Notes: a model not told the origin generated them from the sequence alone. Counted from the stretch's first letter, positions 32,883 through 41,433 are shown. The stretch is 64,000 bases of DNA from Actinobacteria bacterium OV320 (GCA_001298545.1 LJCX01000029.1:124001-188000); one strand, 5' to 3'. Numbers and translations: made by a program.

Positions 32883-35386
32883 CGGGTGGCCCCCTGCGCG
32901 TCGGCCGGGCCGGGTCCGGGGGTGGTGCCCCGGGAGCGGCCCGCGGCCGCCCGTGCCTCGGCAGGCTCCGGTTCCCGCTCCCCGGGCGCCCGGGTGAGCG
33001 CCGTGCCGTGCTCCCGCAGGGCCCGCATCTGCGCGGCCGTCTTCAGCAGCATCTCGTCGTACTCCGCGGCCGGATCGGAGTCCAGGACGATCGCGCCCCC
33101 GGCCCCCATCCGCATCAGGCCGTCGGCCAGGACGGCCGTGCGGATGACGATGTTGAGGTCCGCGCCGCCGCTGCACCCCAGATAGCCGAGGGCACCCGCG
33201 TACACACCGCGCGCCTCGGTCTCGAGACCGTCGATGATCTCCAGGGTGCGCTGCTTCGGTGCCCCGGTCATCGAACCGCCGGGGAAGCAGGCGCGCACGC
33301 AGTCCACCGCGTCGGTGCCCTCGCGCAGCCGGCCCTCGACGGTGGAGACGAGCTGGTGCACGGTGGCGTACGTCTCGGTGGCCATGAGCCGGGAGACCCG
33401 CACCGTCCCGGTCCGGCTGACCCGCCCCAGGTCGTTGCGGAGCAGGTCGACGATCATCAGGTTCTCGGCGCGGGTCTTGGCGTCCGCCGCCAGCGCGTCC
33501 CTGAGCCGGGCGTCCTCCAGCGGACCGGCACCGCGCGGCGCGGTCCCCTTGATGGGCTTGGCCTCGGCGACACCGTCCCGGGTGATCCGCAGGAACCGTT
33601 CGGGCGAGGAGCCCACCACGTCGAGGTCGCCGAATCTCAGGAAGGCCGCGTACGGCGCGGGGTTGACCCGGCGCAGCACCCGGTAGAAGCCGTACGCGTC
33701 GTCCGGAGCGGGCAACACCGCGGCGTCGGTCAGACAGATCTCGTAACTGGTGCCCGCGGCGAGCTCGCGCCGGCAGGCCGCGATGTCCGCGAGATAGGTC
33801 GCCCGGTCCCGCACCAGCCACGGCTCGACGTCCCCGACCCCGTGATCCCCGACCCCGTGATCCCCGCCCCCGAGTCCGCCCCCGGCCCCCCCGCCCCCGT
33901 GATCCCCGACTCCGAGTCCGCCTCCGGCCCCGCCGCCTCCGACCCCGAGTCCGCCTCCGGCCGTGCGGAACCCCGCCCGGACTTCAGGCCCGCCGGTACC
34001 GAGCCCGGCTCCGGCCGTCCCGAGCCCGGCTCTGGCCGTCCCGGGTCCGGCCCCGCCGCCTTCACGTGCCGCCGCACCCCGTGTCGTCCTCGTCCCGTCC
34101 GCCCCGCCCGTCCTGCCCGTCCCGGGCGGTGTCAGGCGGGGTCGGTCCGGTTCGGTGGGCAGGGAGGTGAGCCGGACCAGCATGGTCTCGAGCCAGTCGG
34201 TGGCCTCGCCGGCGGCCTGGGGGGTGTCCTCCGCCAGACAGACCGCGTAGGTGAAGCCCTTCTCGTGGTCCACCGCGATCAGCCGGTCGGCGAACAGCCA
34301 GCAGGCGTCCGGGGTGGTGGCGCGATGCCGGTTGGGGGAGCCGCAGTCGGCCTTGGTCTCGTAGCCGAAGTAGCCGACATAGCCGCCGGTGAAGTCGAAG
34401 GGGAGCCCGGTGGCGTCGACCCGACGGCTCGCCAGCTGCCGCTTGAGATAGTCGAAGACGCTCGCCCGGACCTTGCGCGTCGGCCGTCCCGCCCGCTCGA
34501 TCTCGCAGAGGCCGGCCTCGACGTCGTACCGGACGAACTCGGCGAGCGGACCGCTGTCGTCGCCGAAGAACGAGAAGCGGGAGAGTCCCCGCTCGACCCG
34601 GGAACTGTCCAGCCAGAACGCCCGCGGCGATTCCGCGTACAGCCGCGTGAAGGCGGCCTCCGTGTCGATCGCCTCGGCGATGCGGCGGGTGTGCAGCCGA
34701 AGGGCGGGCCGGTCGGCCCGGCGCGGGCGGGGGACGGTCACCCTGGGGCTCGGCATCGCCGCCGCGGCCGGGGTGACCGCGGTGTTCTTGGTGCGTGGCC
34801 TGCGGGCCCGCTCGGCCGTCAGGTTCCGGAAGTTGACGAGCATCCGGTGGCCGTATTCGGTGAGCACCGACTCAGGGTGGAACTGCACGCCCCACAGGGG
34901 CCGTTCGCGGTGCCGCAGGCCCATCAGGACGCCGTCCTCCGCCCAGGCGGTCGGCTCCAGGGAGTCGGGCAGCGGCTCGCGTACGGACAGCGAGTGGTAG
35001 CGGACCGCGGTGAAGTTCTGCGGCAGCCCCTGGAACAGGTCCCGACCGTCGTGGCGGACGGCCGACAGATGCCCGTGCCGCGGCTCGGGGGCGGGCACCA
35101 CCCGGCCGCCCTCCCCGTGCGCGATGCCCTGGTGGCCGAGGCAGACCCCGAGCACCGGCACCGGGGACTCGGCGAGCACTCTGGCGCTGATGCCGAAGTC
35201 ACGCGTCTTCGACGGATGCCCGGGTCCCGGCGACACCACCACGTTGTCGAAGGCGGAGATATCGGGAACGGCGTCCGCGGGGGCGTCATTGAGGATCACC
35301 ACCGGCTCCTCGCCGTTGACCTCGGCGATCAGCTGGAACAGGTTGTACGTGTAAGAGTCGTAATTGTCGATGAGCAGGGTCTTCAC
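32879..35386 (-). CDS. pabAB: Fused aminodeoxychorismate synthase (PabA-PabB)
   Basis: The product has 835 residues. A GTG start follows AAGGAGG. The N-terminal glutamine amidotransferase (about 1-195) has VVSPGPGHP, the nucleophile in LGVCLGHQGIAHGEGG and the HPE motif WGVQFHPESVL. After a linker comes the PabB part (about 240-800) with the chorismate-binding motifs YEICLTDAA, PIKGTAPRG, VDLLRNDLGRVSRTG, CFPGGSMTGAPKQRT and GGAIVLDSDP. It makes 4-amino-4-deoxychorismate from chorismate and glutamine. Fused forms of this kind are common in antibiotic clusters such as candicidin and chloramphenicol. A long Gly-rich insertion (about residues 415-515) interrupts the PabB part. Confidence 0.95.
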   Translation of the reverse strand: MKTLLIDNYDSYTYNLFQLIAEVNGEEPVVILNDAPADAVPDISAFDNVVVSPGPGHPSKTRDFGISARVLAESPVPVLGVCLGHQGIAHGEGGRVVPAPEPRHGHLSAVRHDGRDLFQGLPQNFTAVRYHSLSVREPLPDSLEPTAWAEDGVLMGLRHRERPLWGVQFHPESVLTEYGHRMLVNFRNLTAERARRPRTKNTAVTPAAAAMPSPRVTVPRPRRADRPALRLHTRRIAEAIDTEAAFTRLYAESPRAFWLDSSRVERGLSRFSFFGDDSGPLAEFVRYDVEAGLCEIERAGRPTRKVRASVFDYLKRQLASRRVDATGLPFDFTGGYVGYFGYETKADCGSPNRHRATTPDACWLFADRLIAVDHEKGFTYAVCLAEDTPQAAGEATDWLETMLVRLTSLPTEPDRPRLTPPGTGRTGGADGTRTTRGAAAREGGGAGPGTARAGLGTAGAGLGTGGPEVRAGFRTAGGGLGVGGGGAGGGLGVGDHGGGGAGGGLGGGDHGVGDHGVGDVEPWLVRDRATYLADIAACRRELAAGTSYEICLTDAAVLPAPDDAYGFYRVLRRVNPAPYAAFLRFGDLDVVGSSPERFLRITRDGVAEAKPIKGTAPRGAGPLEDARLRDALAADAKTRAENLMIVDLLRNDLGRVSRTGTVRVSRLMATETYATVHQLVSTVEGRLREGTDAVDCVRACFPGGSMTGAPKQRTLEIIDGLETEARGVYAGALGYLGCSGGADLNIVIRTAVLADGLMRMGAGGAIVLDSDPAAEYDEMLLKTAAQMRALREHGTALTRAPGEREPEPAEARAAAGRSRGTTPGPGPADAQGATR
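33834..34140. repeat. Low-complexity repeat coding a Gly-rich insert in PabAB
   Basis: Degenerate 12-21 base units rich in CCCCGA and CCGTGATCC repeat across about 300 bases. On the minus strand they encode a tract of GVGDHG, GAGGGLG and GTAGAGLG repeats. The tract separates the first PabB segment (ending LPTEPDRPRL) from the chorismate-binding core (starting EPWLVRDRATYLADI). Reading frame is maintained. Repeat slippage is the likely origin. Confidence 0.8.
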
Positions 35387-35417
35387 CCGCCCACCTCCTT
35401 GGGGTCGTTCTCTGGCG

Positions 35418-36032
35418 TTATGCGGTCCGTCGTTTATGCCGTCCGCGAAGCGCCTGGAGCGGTGGATACAGCCATTTCTTGAAGAAACGCTGAAGGCGAG
35501 GCATGAGAATCCAGGTGACCAGGGCCGTCACGCACAGGCAGAGCAGCAGTGTGCGAATGAACGGGTTGAGGTCACCGAGATAGGGAAGCACGATCAGATT
35601 GAACAGGAGCACCGGCGGGAAAACCGCGCTCATATTCACGAACCACAACTTCCATTTCGACGGCGGGGCCGGCGCCTTCGGTGCGGGGGTCTGGGCGTCG
35701 AACCAGGCCTTGGAGCCGCGCACGCTCCTGCGGTCCGTCTGCCGGGCGATGTCCAGCGCCCGGCCGTCCCACTCGACCCTGGCGGCCGAGTCCTCCCAGG
35801 CCCGGGCCGTGCCTTCGGTCGCGAAGCGATAGACCACATGCCACTCCGCCTCTCCATCGACAAGTACACCGCCCCCCAGGAAGCCGGGTTGCCGTGCGCT
35901 CGCGCCCAGCATGGCCCACCCCCAGGAGTGGAAGTCGGCCTCGCGGCCCGGCACCACGCGATATGCGGCGGTGACGGTGACGGGATTACTGGTCACACCG
36001 TCGAGTACGCGGGAGAGAGCGCTTGCGTTCAC
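35418..36032 (-). CDS. ABM-domain protein with C-terminal membrane helices
   Basis: The product has 204 residues and starts at a GTG. Residues about 15-100 form an antibiotic-biosynthesis-monooxygenase-like ferredoxin fold (VTVTAAYRVVPGREADFHSWGWAMLGASARQPGFLGGGVL). Residues about 125-180 carry two hydrophobic helices (FPPVLLFNLIVLPYLG and TLLLCLCVTALVTWILM). A basic tail ends the protein. Membrane-anchored ABM proteins of this type are common in actinobacteria but have no proven reaction. It is the first gene of the minus-strand array, 31 bases before pabAB, and is divergent from the DUF3050 gene. Confidence 0.82.
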   Translation of the reverse strand: MNASALSRVLDGVTSNPVTVTAAYRVVPGREADFHSWGWAMLGASARQPGFLGGGVLVDGEAEWHVVYRFATEGTARAWEDSAARVEWDGRALDIARQTDRRSVRGSKAWFDAQTPAPKAPAPPSKWKLWFVNMSAVFPPVLLFNLIVLPYLGDLNPFIRTLLLCLCVTALVTWILMPRLQRFFKKWLYPPLQALRGRHKRRTA

Positions 36033-36213
36033 AGGTTCTTCAAAGTTCTACAACTGTCTCCTGCTGTCCGGAACGCGGCTTTTGATCTCCTTTTCGGCGG
36101 TCTTGACTCCTTCTGTCGAGCGGTACTGCCGGTAACTTCTCCGGGATTCCTGGAAGCGCTTGCCGGTGCGTCGGGAGAAGTGCACGATCGAGCTCCCCCG
36201 TCGAAGGAGGATC
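36033..36213. promoter_or_regulatory. Divergent promoter region of the aminobenzoate cluster
   Basis: This 181-base gap lies between the divergent ABM and DUF3050 genes and is AT-richer than its surroundings, as expected for facing promoters. I do not see a convincing palindrome. A GAAGGAGG ribosome site (36203-36210) at its right end fixes the DUF3050 start. No regulator gene is present within the cluster. Confidence 0.4.
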
Positions 36214-36993
36214 ATGTCCAGGTACGACTGGAATCTGACCCATGAGGGAATCGAAAGGGCCCGTTCGGCAATAGAACCGGTCCGAAAGGAAGTGACCGCT
36301 CATCCGATCTATCAGCGGATAAGCAGCCGGGAACACATGGCGGTCTTCATGGCGCACCACGTGTTCGCGGTATGGGATTTCATGTCCCTGCTCAAGTCGC
36401 TCCAGCGCGACCTCACCTGCGTCGACGTCCCCTGGGTGCCGCGCGGCTCGGAGGTGAGCCGGCGGCTCATCAACGACATCGTCCTCGTCGAGGAGAGCGA
36501 CGAGCTGAACGGCGGCTTCACCAGCCACTTCGAGCTGTACCGGGCCGGCATGGCCGAGGCGGACGCCGACACCACCCGGATCGACACCTTCCTCGCGCTG
36601 ATCGGCGAGGGTCACGACGTGCCGTCGGCGCTGCGGGTCGCCCGGGTCCCCGCCCCCGCCGCCGAGTTCGTGCGCACGACCTTCCGGATCATCGCCGACC
36701 GGCCGCTGCACTGCCGGGCCGCCGCCTTCGCCTTCTCCCGGGAGGACCTCATCCCGGACATGTTCGACCAGGTGATCAAGGAGGAGGGCACCGACCGGTT
36801 CCCGCTCTTCCGCGACTACCTGGCCCGCCACATCGAGGTGGACGGCGAGGAGCACACCCCCATGGCCATGCAGATGGTCGCCGACCTGTGCGGCACCGAC
36901 GACACCCGCCGGCAGGAGGCCGTCGAGACGGCCACCCTCGCGCTGGAGGCGAGGATCCGCCTGTGGGACGGCATCACGGAGGCGATGGCCTGA
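36214..36993 (+). CDS. DUF3050 heme-oxygenase-like protein
   Basis: The product has 259 residues. The ATG at 36214 is set by GAAGGAGG; an upstream in-frame ATG at 36160 lacks such a site. The family is an all-helical heme-oxygenase-like fold whose better known relatives are non-heme diiron oxidases. Candidate metal ligands are in MAHHVFAVWDFMSLL, IVLVEESDEL..FTSHFELY and YLARHIEVDGEEHTPMA. Related folds perform N-oxygenation, decarboxylation or pABA synthesis (CADD). In this cluster it may oxidise an arylamine, but no DUF3050 member has a function I can cite. It overlaps the convergent DMT gene by 20 bases. Confidence 0.85.
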   Translation: MSRYDWNLTHEGIERARSAIEPVRKEVTAHPIYQRISSREHMAVFMAHHVFAVWDFMSLLKSLQRDLTCVDVPWVPRGSEVSRRLINDIVLVEESDELNGGFTSHFELYRAGMAEADADTTRIDTFLALIGEGHDVPSALRVARVPAPAAEFVRTTFRIIADRPLHCRAAAFAFSREDLIPDMFDQVIKEEGTDRFPLFRDYLARHIEVDGEEHTPMAMQMVADLCGTDDTRRQEAVETATLALEARIRLWDGITEAMA

Positions 36994-37852
36994 CCGGCGG
37001 CTCCGGTGCCGGCTCCGCCACGGGCGCCGCTTCGGGCGCCTCCCCGAACCGGGCCAGTGCCAGCGCTCCCGCCACGGCGACGGCGAAGCCGAGCACGGCC
37101 AGCCAGCCGAGCCCCTCCCGGGTCCGGTCGCCCAGCCACACCACGCCCACCAGCGCCGGCCCGATCGTCTCGCCGATCACCATCCCGGCCGTGGCGGTCG
37201 TCACCGACCCCCGCTGGAGAGCCGTCGTCAGCAGCAGGAACGCGGCACCGCCACCCAGCAGCAGCGCGTACAGCGCCGGGTCGGTGAGCAGCTCCGACGG
37301 GTCGAGCGAGTCGATCAGCCGCACCGCCACCTCCACCACCCCGAACCCGAAACCGGCCCCGAGGCCCAGCACCAGCGCCCGTGCGCGCCCGGTCAGCCGC
37401 CGTCCGGCCAGTCCCAGCAGCAGCACCCCGCCCGCCGCGCCGAGCATCACCCACGGCAGCGCCTGCGGTCCGCTCTCCTCGCCCTCCGTCCCCGCCGCCA
37501 GACCCAGCATCGCCAGGCCCGCGCACACCACCCCCACCGCCGCCCACTCGGTCCGGCTCAGCCGCACCCGCAGCAGCCGCGCCGCGACCACCGCCGTCAC
37601 CGCCAGGCTCGACGCGAGGGCCGCCCCCACGGCGTAGATCGGCACCGAGCGCAACGCGGCGATCTGGAACAGGAAGCCCAGCCCGTCCAGCGCGAGCCCC
37701 GCCAGATACCGCCACTCCCGCACCGCCCGCAGCACCAGCGCCGCGTCCCCGCCGCTCCCGCCGACGGCCGCCCGCGCCGCCATCGCCTGCAACACCGTCG
37801 CCGTACCGAAGCAGACCGCCGCGCCGAGGGCACACACCATTCCAAAGAGCAC
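36974..37852 (-). CDS. DMT/EamA-like integral membrane protein
   Basis: The product has 292 residues and about nine to ten hydrophobic segments, in two related halves. An AALRSVPIYAVGAALASSLAVTAV segment is typical of the DMT superfamily, and ALQRGSVTTATAGMVIGETIGPALVG is its counterpart in the second half. The C-terminal tail is Pro/Glu-rich. The GTG at 37852 or an ATG at 37840 could start it; neither has a strong ribosome site. Transport substrate is unknown. The 3' end overlaps the DUF3050 gene, and it is divergent from the lipoprotein gene. Confidence 0.85.
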   Translation of the reverse strand: MLFGMVCALGAAVCFGTATVLQAMAARAAVGGSGGDAALVLRAVREWRYLAGLALDGLGFLFQIAALRSVPIYAVGAALASSLAVTAVVAARLLRVRLSRTEWAAVGVVCAGLAMLGLAAGTEGEESGPQALPWVMLGAAGGVLLLGLAGRRLTGRARALVLGLGAGFGFGVVEVAVRLIDSLDPSELLTDPALYALLLGGGAAFLLLTTALQRGSVTTATAGMVIGETIGPALVGVVWLGDRTREGLGWLAVLGFAVAVAGALALARFGEAPEAAPVAEPAPEPPVRPSPP

Positions 37853-37969
37853 GAAAGGACTGTAGGGGAACGGCTGGTGGGCGGGCCGCCTTCGGTCGCC
37901 CTCGGCACGGTGTCTAGGCTGACGGCCGGAAATCGTCGTAGCGGCGATGCGGAAACGGGGAGACGGAAC

Positions 37970-38437
37970 ATGGCGGACGCGCGTCGCAGACTTCGCTCGG
38001 GCACGGTCGTACTCGGCGGTATGGGAGTGCTCGCGGCGGCCCTGTCCGCCTGCTCCTCCGACCCCGACAAGCGGTGCGTCGACCGCGACAGCTACAACCT
38101 CACCAAGGGCTACAAGGTCGTCGCCGACAAGAACTGCAAGTCCACGTCCGGCAGGTCCGGCTCGGCCGGCAAGGTCGGCAAGTCCGCCACGGCCGCCACC
38201 GACGCCGCCTGGTACTACGGCGGCGACAAGAAGGGCTCCTGGGTCGACGGCGGCTCCTTCACCAAGCCGGGCAAGGGGTCCAGCGGCTCGACCGGTTCGA
38301 GCGGCAGCAGTGGCGGCGGCAGCAGTAGCAGCGGCGGCAGCGGCAGCAGCAGTGGCGGCAGCGGAGTCGACCGGAACGGGTTCGGCGGCGACAGCGACAG
38401 CGGCAGCGGTGTCGGCAAGGGCAGCTCGGGCGGCTGA
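37970..38437 (+). CDS. Ser/Gly-rich lipoprotein
   Basis: The product has 155 residues. An N-terminal lipoprotein signal (GVLAAALSAC lipobox, Cys about residue 27) is followed by a short cysteine-containing domain (KRCVDRDSYNLTKGYKVV, NCKS). An unusual low-complexity Gly/Ser tail runs from about residue 95 to the end. YYGGDKKGSWVDGGSF near the middle recurs in a family of actinobacterial lipoproteins, as I recall. It is 32 bases upstream of the glutathionylspermidine synthase-like gene and likely cotranscribed. It is probably exported and spans or binds the wall. Confidence 0.75.
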   Translation: MADARRRLRSGTVVLGGMGVLAAALSACSSDPDKRCVDRDSYNLTKGYKVVADKNCKSTSGRSGSAGKVGKSATAATDAAWYYGGDKKGSWVDGGSFTKPGKGSSGSTGSSGSSGGGSSSSGGSGSSSGGSGVDRNGFGGDSDSGSGVGKGSSGG

Positions 38438-38469
38438 GCGCCCGAGCGGCTGAACAGGACACCGGCACC

Positions 38470-39657
38470 GTGCGACGTCACAGCATCGAACCCCGCCCCG
38501 ACTGGCAGCGGACCGTCGAGGACCAGGGTCTCGTCTACCCCCTCACCCGGCACCCCGACGGCCGGCTGCGCCCCTACTGGGACGAGAGCGCGTACTACGT
38601 CTTCACCCTCGACGAGGTCGAGGCGCTGGAGGAGACCGTCGAGGAACTGCACACCATGTGCCTGGCGGCGGCCGCCCACCTCGTCGAGACCGACCGCCTC
38701 GCCGACCTCGGCATCACCGACCCGCGGCTCGCGGCGGCGGTCGCCGAGGCCTGGCACCGGCGTGCCGAACTCCCCTCCGTCTACGGCCGTTTCGACCTCC
38801 ACTACGACGGCACCGGCCCGGCGAAGCTCCTGGAGTACAACGCCGACACCCCCACCTCGCTCGTGGAGGCGGCCTCCCCCCAGTGGTTCTGGATGGAGGA
38901 ACGGTTCCCCGGCGCCGACCAGTGGAACTCCCTCCACGAACGCCTGGTCGCCGCCTGGAAGAAGCAGGCCCCCCTGCTCCCGCCCGGCAGCCCGCTCCAC
39001 TTCGCGCACTCCTCGCAGGACGAGCTGGGCGAGGACCTCATGACGGTCGCCTACCTCAAGGAGACCGCCGAGCAGGCCGGCCTGGACACCGCCTGGATCT
39101 CCATGGAGGAGATCGGCTGGGACCCGCTGTCCGGCCGCTTCGTCGACCGTCAACTCCGCTTCATCCGCAGCTGCTTCAAGCTCTACCCCTGGGAGTGGCT
39201 GACCACCGACCGCTTCGCGGGCCATGTCCTCGACACCCTCGACAACGGCGGCGGCACCGGCACGACCCTGTGGATCGAACCGGCCTGGAAGATGCTCCTC
39301 AGCAACAAGGCCCTGCTGGCCGTCCTGTGGGAGCTGTACCCCGGACACCCCAACCTCCTCCCCGCCTACCTCGACGGCCCCCGCGAACTGGCGGCCACCA
39401 CCGGCTATGTCGCCAAGCCGCTGCTGGGCCGCGAGGGCGCCGGCGTCACCCTGCACGCACCGGGCGCAGAGCCCGCCCCGCGCACCGACGAAGCCTGCTG
39501 CTACCAGCAGTTGGCGCCCCTGCCCACGTTCGACGGCAACCACGTCGTCCTCGGCGCGTGGACGGTGGAGGGCGAGTCGGCCGGCCTCGGCATCCGCGAG
39601 TCCTCCGGCCTGATCACGGACGAGTACGCCCGCTTCCTGCCCCACGTGATCCTCTAG
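38470..39657 (+). CDS. Glutathionylspermidine synthase-like ATP-grasp protein
   Basis: The product has 395 residues starting at a GTG. It matches the GSP_synth ATP-grasp domain: YWDESAYYVFTLDEVEALE near the start, LEYNADTPTSLVEAA, VDRQLRFIRSCFKLYPWEWL, WIEPAWKMLLSNKALLAVLWELYPGHPNLLPAY and VAKPLLGREGAGVTL. Streptomyces use mycothiol and lack glutathione, so the true substrate must be different, perhaps another peptide or amine ligated with ATP. The N-terminal amidase domain of E. coli Gss is missing. It follows a lipoprotein gene. Confidence 0.88.
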   Translation: MRRHSIEPRPDWQRTVEDQGLVYPLTRHPDGRLRPYWDESAYYVFTLDEVEALEETVEELHTMCLAAAAHLVETDRLADLGITDPRLAAAVAEAWHRRAELPSVYGRFDLHYDGTGPAKLLEYNADTPTSLVEAASPQWFWMEERFPGADQWNSLHERLVAAWKKQAPLLPPGSPLHFAHSSQDELGEDLMTVAYLKETAEQAGLDTAWISMEEIGWDPLSGRFVDRQLRFIRSCFKLYPWEWLTTDRFAGHVLDTLDNGGGTGTTLWIEPAWKMLLSNKALLAVLWELYPGHPNLLPAYLDGPRELAATTGYVAKPLLGREGAGVTLHAPGAEPAPRTDEACCYQQLAPLPTFDGNHVVLGAWTVEGESAGLGIRESSGLITDEYARFLPHVIL

Positions 39658-39782
39658 GCCCCGCGATCCCGGTCCGACGGCCGCTCCAGGGGGACTGGAG
39701 GCCCGCTCCCGCGCGGGTCCGACGCCGCTCGCATGGTGGACGCCGGACCTCGGGATTCGGGCCTGCCCGGTAGGCTGGCGAG

Positions 39783-39862
39783 CGGGCCGTGACTGGCGCG
39801 CTGGGATGGGACGGACCATCGGGGAGCGGCCTGTGAGCGACAAGAGTGCCGTGCGCCTGGGC
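39783..39862 (+). promoter_or_regulatory. ZTP (pfl-type) riboswitch upstream of glyA
   Basis: The hallmarks of the ZMP/ZTP aptamer appear in order: GTGACTGGCG (39789-39798), an ACC...GGGGAGCGGCC block (39815-39831), a variable linker and CGCCTGGGC (39854-39862). The GGCG/CGCC blocks can form the long-range pairing and the GGGAGCGGCC loop the pseudoknot. ZTP riboswitches control glyA and folate/purine one-carbon genes, inducing them when 10-formyl-THF is scarce. The glyA start codon is 48 bases downstream. Confidence 0.88.
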
Positions 39863-39909
39863 CAGACCGAGAACCGTGACCGCACGCCACGCCCCCGGAG
39901 GCCGACGAC

Positions 39910-41361
39910 ATGTCCGAGCAGCAGTCCCTCTCCCCCGAGTCCACCGCCTTCCGTGCCGCACTCGACGTGATCCGCGCCGTCGAGCCGCGCGTCGCCGACG
40001 CCATCGGCCAGGAGGTCCACGACCAGCGCGAGATGCTCAAGCTGATCGCCTCGGAGAACTACGCCTCCCCGGCCACCCTCCTCGCGATGGGCAACTGGTT
40101 CAGCGACAAGTACGCCGAGGGCACCATCGGCCGCCGCTTCTACGCCGGCTGCCGCAACGTGGACACCGTCGAGGCGCTAGCCGCCGAGCACGCCCGCGAG
40201 CTCTTCGGCGCCCGCCACGCGTACGTCCAGCCGCACTCCGGCATCGACGCCAACCTCGTCGCCTTCTGGTCGATCCTCGCCGACCGCGTGGAGGTCCCGG
40301 CCCTCGCGAAGGCGGGCGTCCGCCAGGTCAACGACCTCTCCGAGGCCGACTGGGCCGAGCTGCGCCAGGCCTTCGGCAACCAGCGGATGCTCGGCATGTC
40401 CCTGGACGCCGGCGGCCACCTCACCCACGGCTTCCGCCCCAACATCTCCGGCAAGATGTTCGACCAGCGCTCCTACGGCACGGACCCGGCCACCGGCCTG
40501 ATCGACTACGAGGCCCTGCGTGTCTCGGCCCGCGACTTCAAGCCGCTGATCATCGTCGCCGGCTACTCCGCGTACCCCCGGCTGGTGAACTTCCGGATCA
40601 TGCGCGAGATCGCCGACGAGGTCGGCGCGACCCTCATGGTCGACATGGCGCACTTCGCGGGACTGGTCGCGGGCAAGGTCCTGACCGGCGACTTCGACCC
40701 GGTCCCGCACGCCCAGATCGTGACGACCACCACCCACAAGTCCCTGCGCGGCCCGCGCGGCGGCATGGTCCTGTGCGACGACTCCCTCAAGGAGCAGGTC
40801 GACCGCGGCTGCCCGATGGTCCTCGGCGGCCCGCTCCCGCACGTCATGGCCGCCAAGGCCGTCGCCCTGGCGGAGGCCCGGCAGCCGTCCTTCCAGGACT
40901 ACGCCCAGCGCATCGTCGACAACTCCCGCGCCCTCGCCGAGGGCCTGACGCGACGCGGCGCGACCCTGGTCACCGGCGGCACGGACAACCACCTGAACCT
41001 GATCGACGTGGCCTCCTCCTACGGGCTCACCGGCCGCCAGGCCGAGGCGGCGCTGCTCGACTCGGGCATCGTCACCAACCGCAACGCCATCCCCGCCGAC
41101 CCGAACGGCGCCTGGTACACCTCCGGCATCCGCATCGGCACCCCGGCGCTGACGACCCGGGGCCTGGGCACGGCCGAGATGGACGAGGTCGCGTCCCTGA
41201 TCGACCGGGTCCTGACCACGACGGAGCCCGGCACGACGAAGTCGGGCGCCCCCTCGAAGGCCGCCCACGTCCTGGACGCGAAGGTCGCGGACGAGATCTC
41301 CCGGGGGGCGACCGACCTGGTGGCGGGCTTCCCGCTGTACCCGGAGATCGACCTCGGCTGA
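39910..41361 (+). CDS. glyA: Serine hydroxymethyltransferase
   Basis: The product is a 483-residue PLP enzyme that converts serine and tetrahydrofolate to glycine and methylene-THF. The PLP lysine is about residue 277 in TTTTHKSLRGPRGG. Other signatures are LIASENYASPATL, DKYAEGTIGRRFYAGC, VQPHSGIDANLVAFW, DMAHFAGLVAGKV and GTDNHLNLIDV. It is about 60 residues longer than the common form because of an insertion after FWSILADRVEVP (about residues 125-190), a known variant in actinobacteria. CCCGGAGG precedes the ATG. The ZTP riboswitch upstream fits its one-carbon role. Confidence 0.97.
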   Translation: MSEQQSLSPESTAFRAALDVIRAVEPRVADAIGQEVHDQREMLKLIASENYASPATLLAMGNWFSDKYAEGTIGRRFYAGCRNVDTVEALAAEHARELFGARHAYVQPHSGIDANLVAFWSILADRVEVPALAKAGVRQVNDLSEADWAELRQAFGNQRMLGMSLDAGGHLTHGFRPNISGKMFDQRSYGTDPATGLIDYEALRVSARDFKPLIIVAGYSAYPRLVNFRIMREIADEVGATLMVDMAHFAGLVAGKVLTGDFDPVPHAQIVTTTTHKSLRGPRGGMVLCDDSLKEQVDRGCPMVLGGPLPHVMAAKAVALAEARQPSFQDYAQRIVDNSRALAEGLTRRGATLVTGGTDNHLNLIDVASSYGLTGRQAEAALLDSGIVTNRNAIPADPNGAWYTSGIRIGTPALTTRGLGTAEMDEVASLIDRVLTTTEPGTTKSGAPSKAAHVLDAKVADEISRGATDLVAGFPLYPEIDLG

Positions 41362-41373
41362 CCCCGGCGGCAC

Positions 41374-41400
41374 CCCGGGCGGCCCCCGTGGCCGCCCGGG
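41374..41400. terminator. Hairpin terminator after glyA
   Basis: The arms CCCGGGCGGCC (41374-41384) and GGCCGCCCGGG (41390-41400) pair perfectly around CCCGT, 13 bases after the glyA stop. There is no T-run, as usual for GC-rich actinomycete terminators. Confidence 0.7.
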
Positions 41401-41433
41401 ACCCGTTCCGGGCGGTCTCCGCGCTCTGAGACA

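Noticed and set aside
39661..39909. Glycine riboswitch upstream of glyA
   Set aside because: The conserved blocks match the ZTP aptamer, and no tandem glycine aptamer motif is present.
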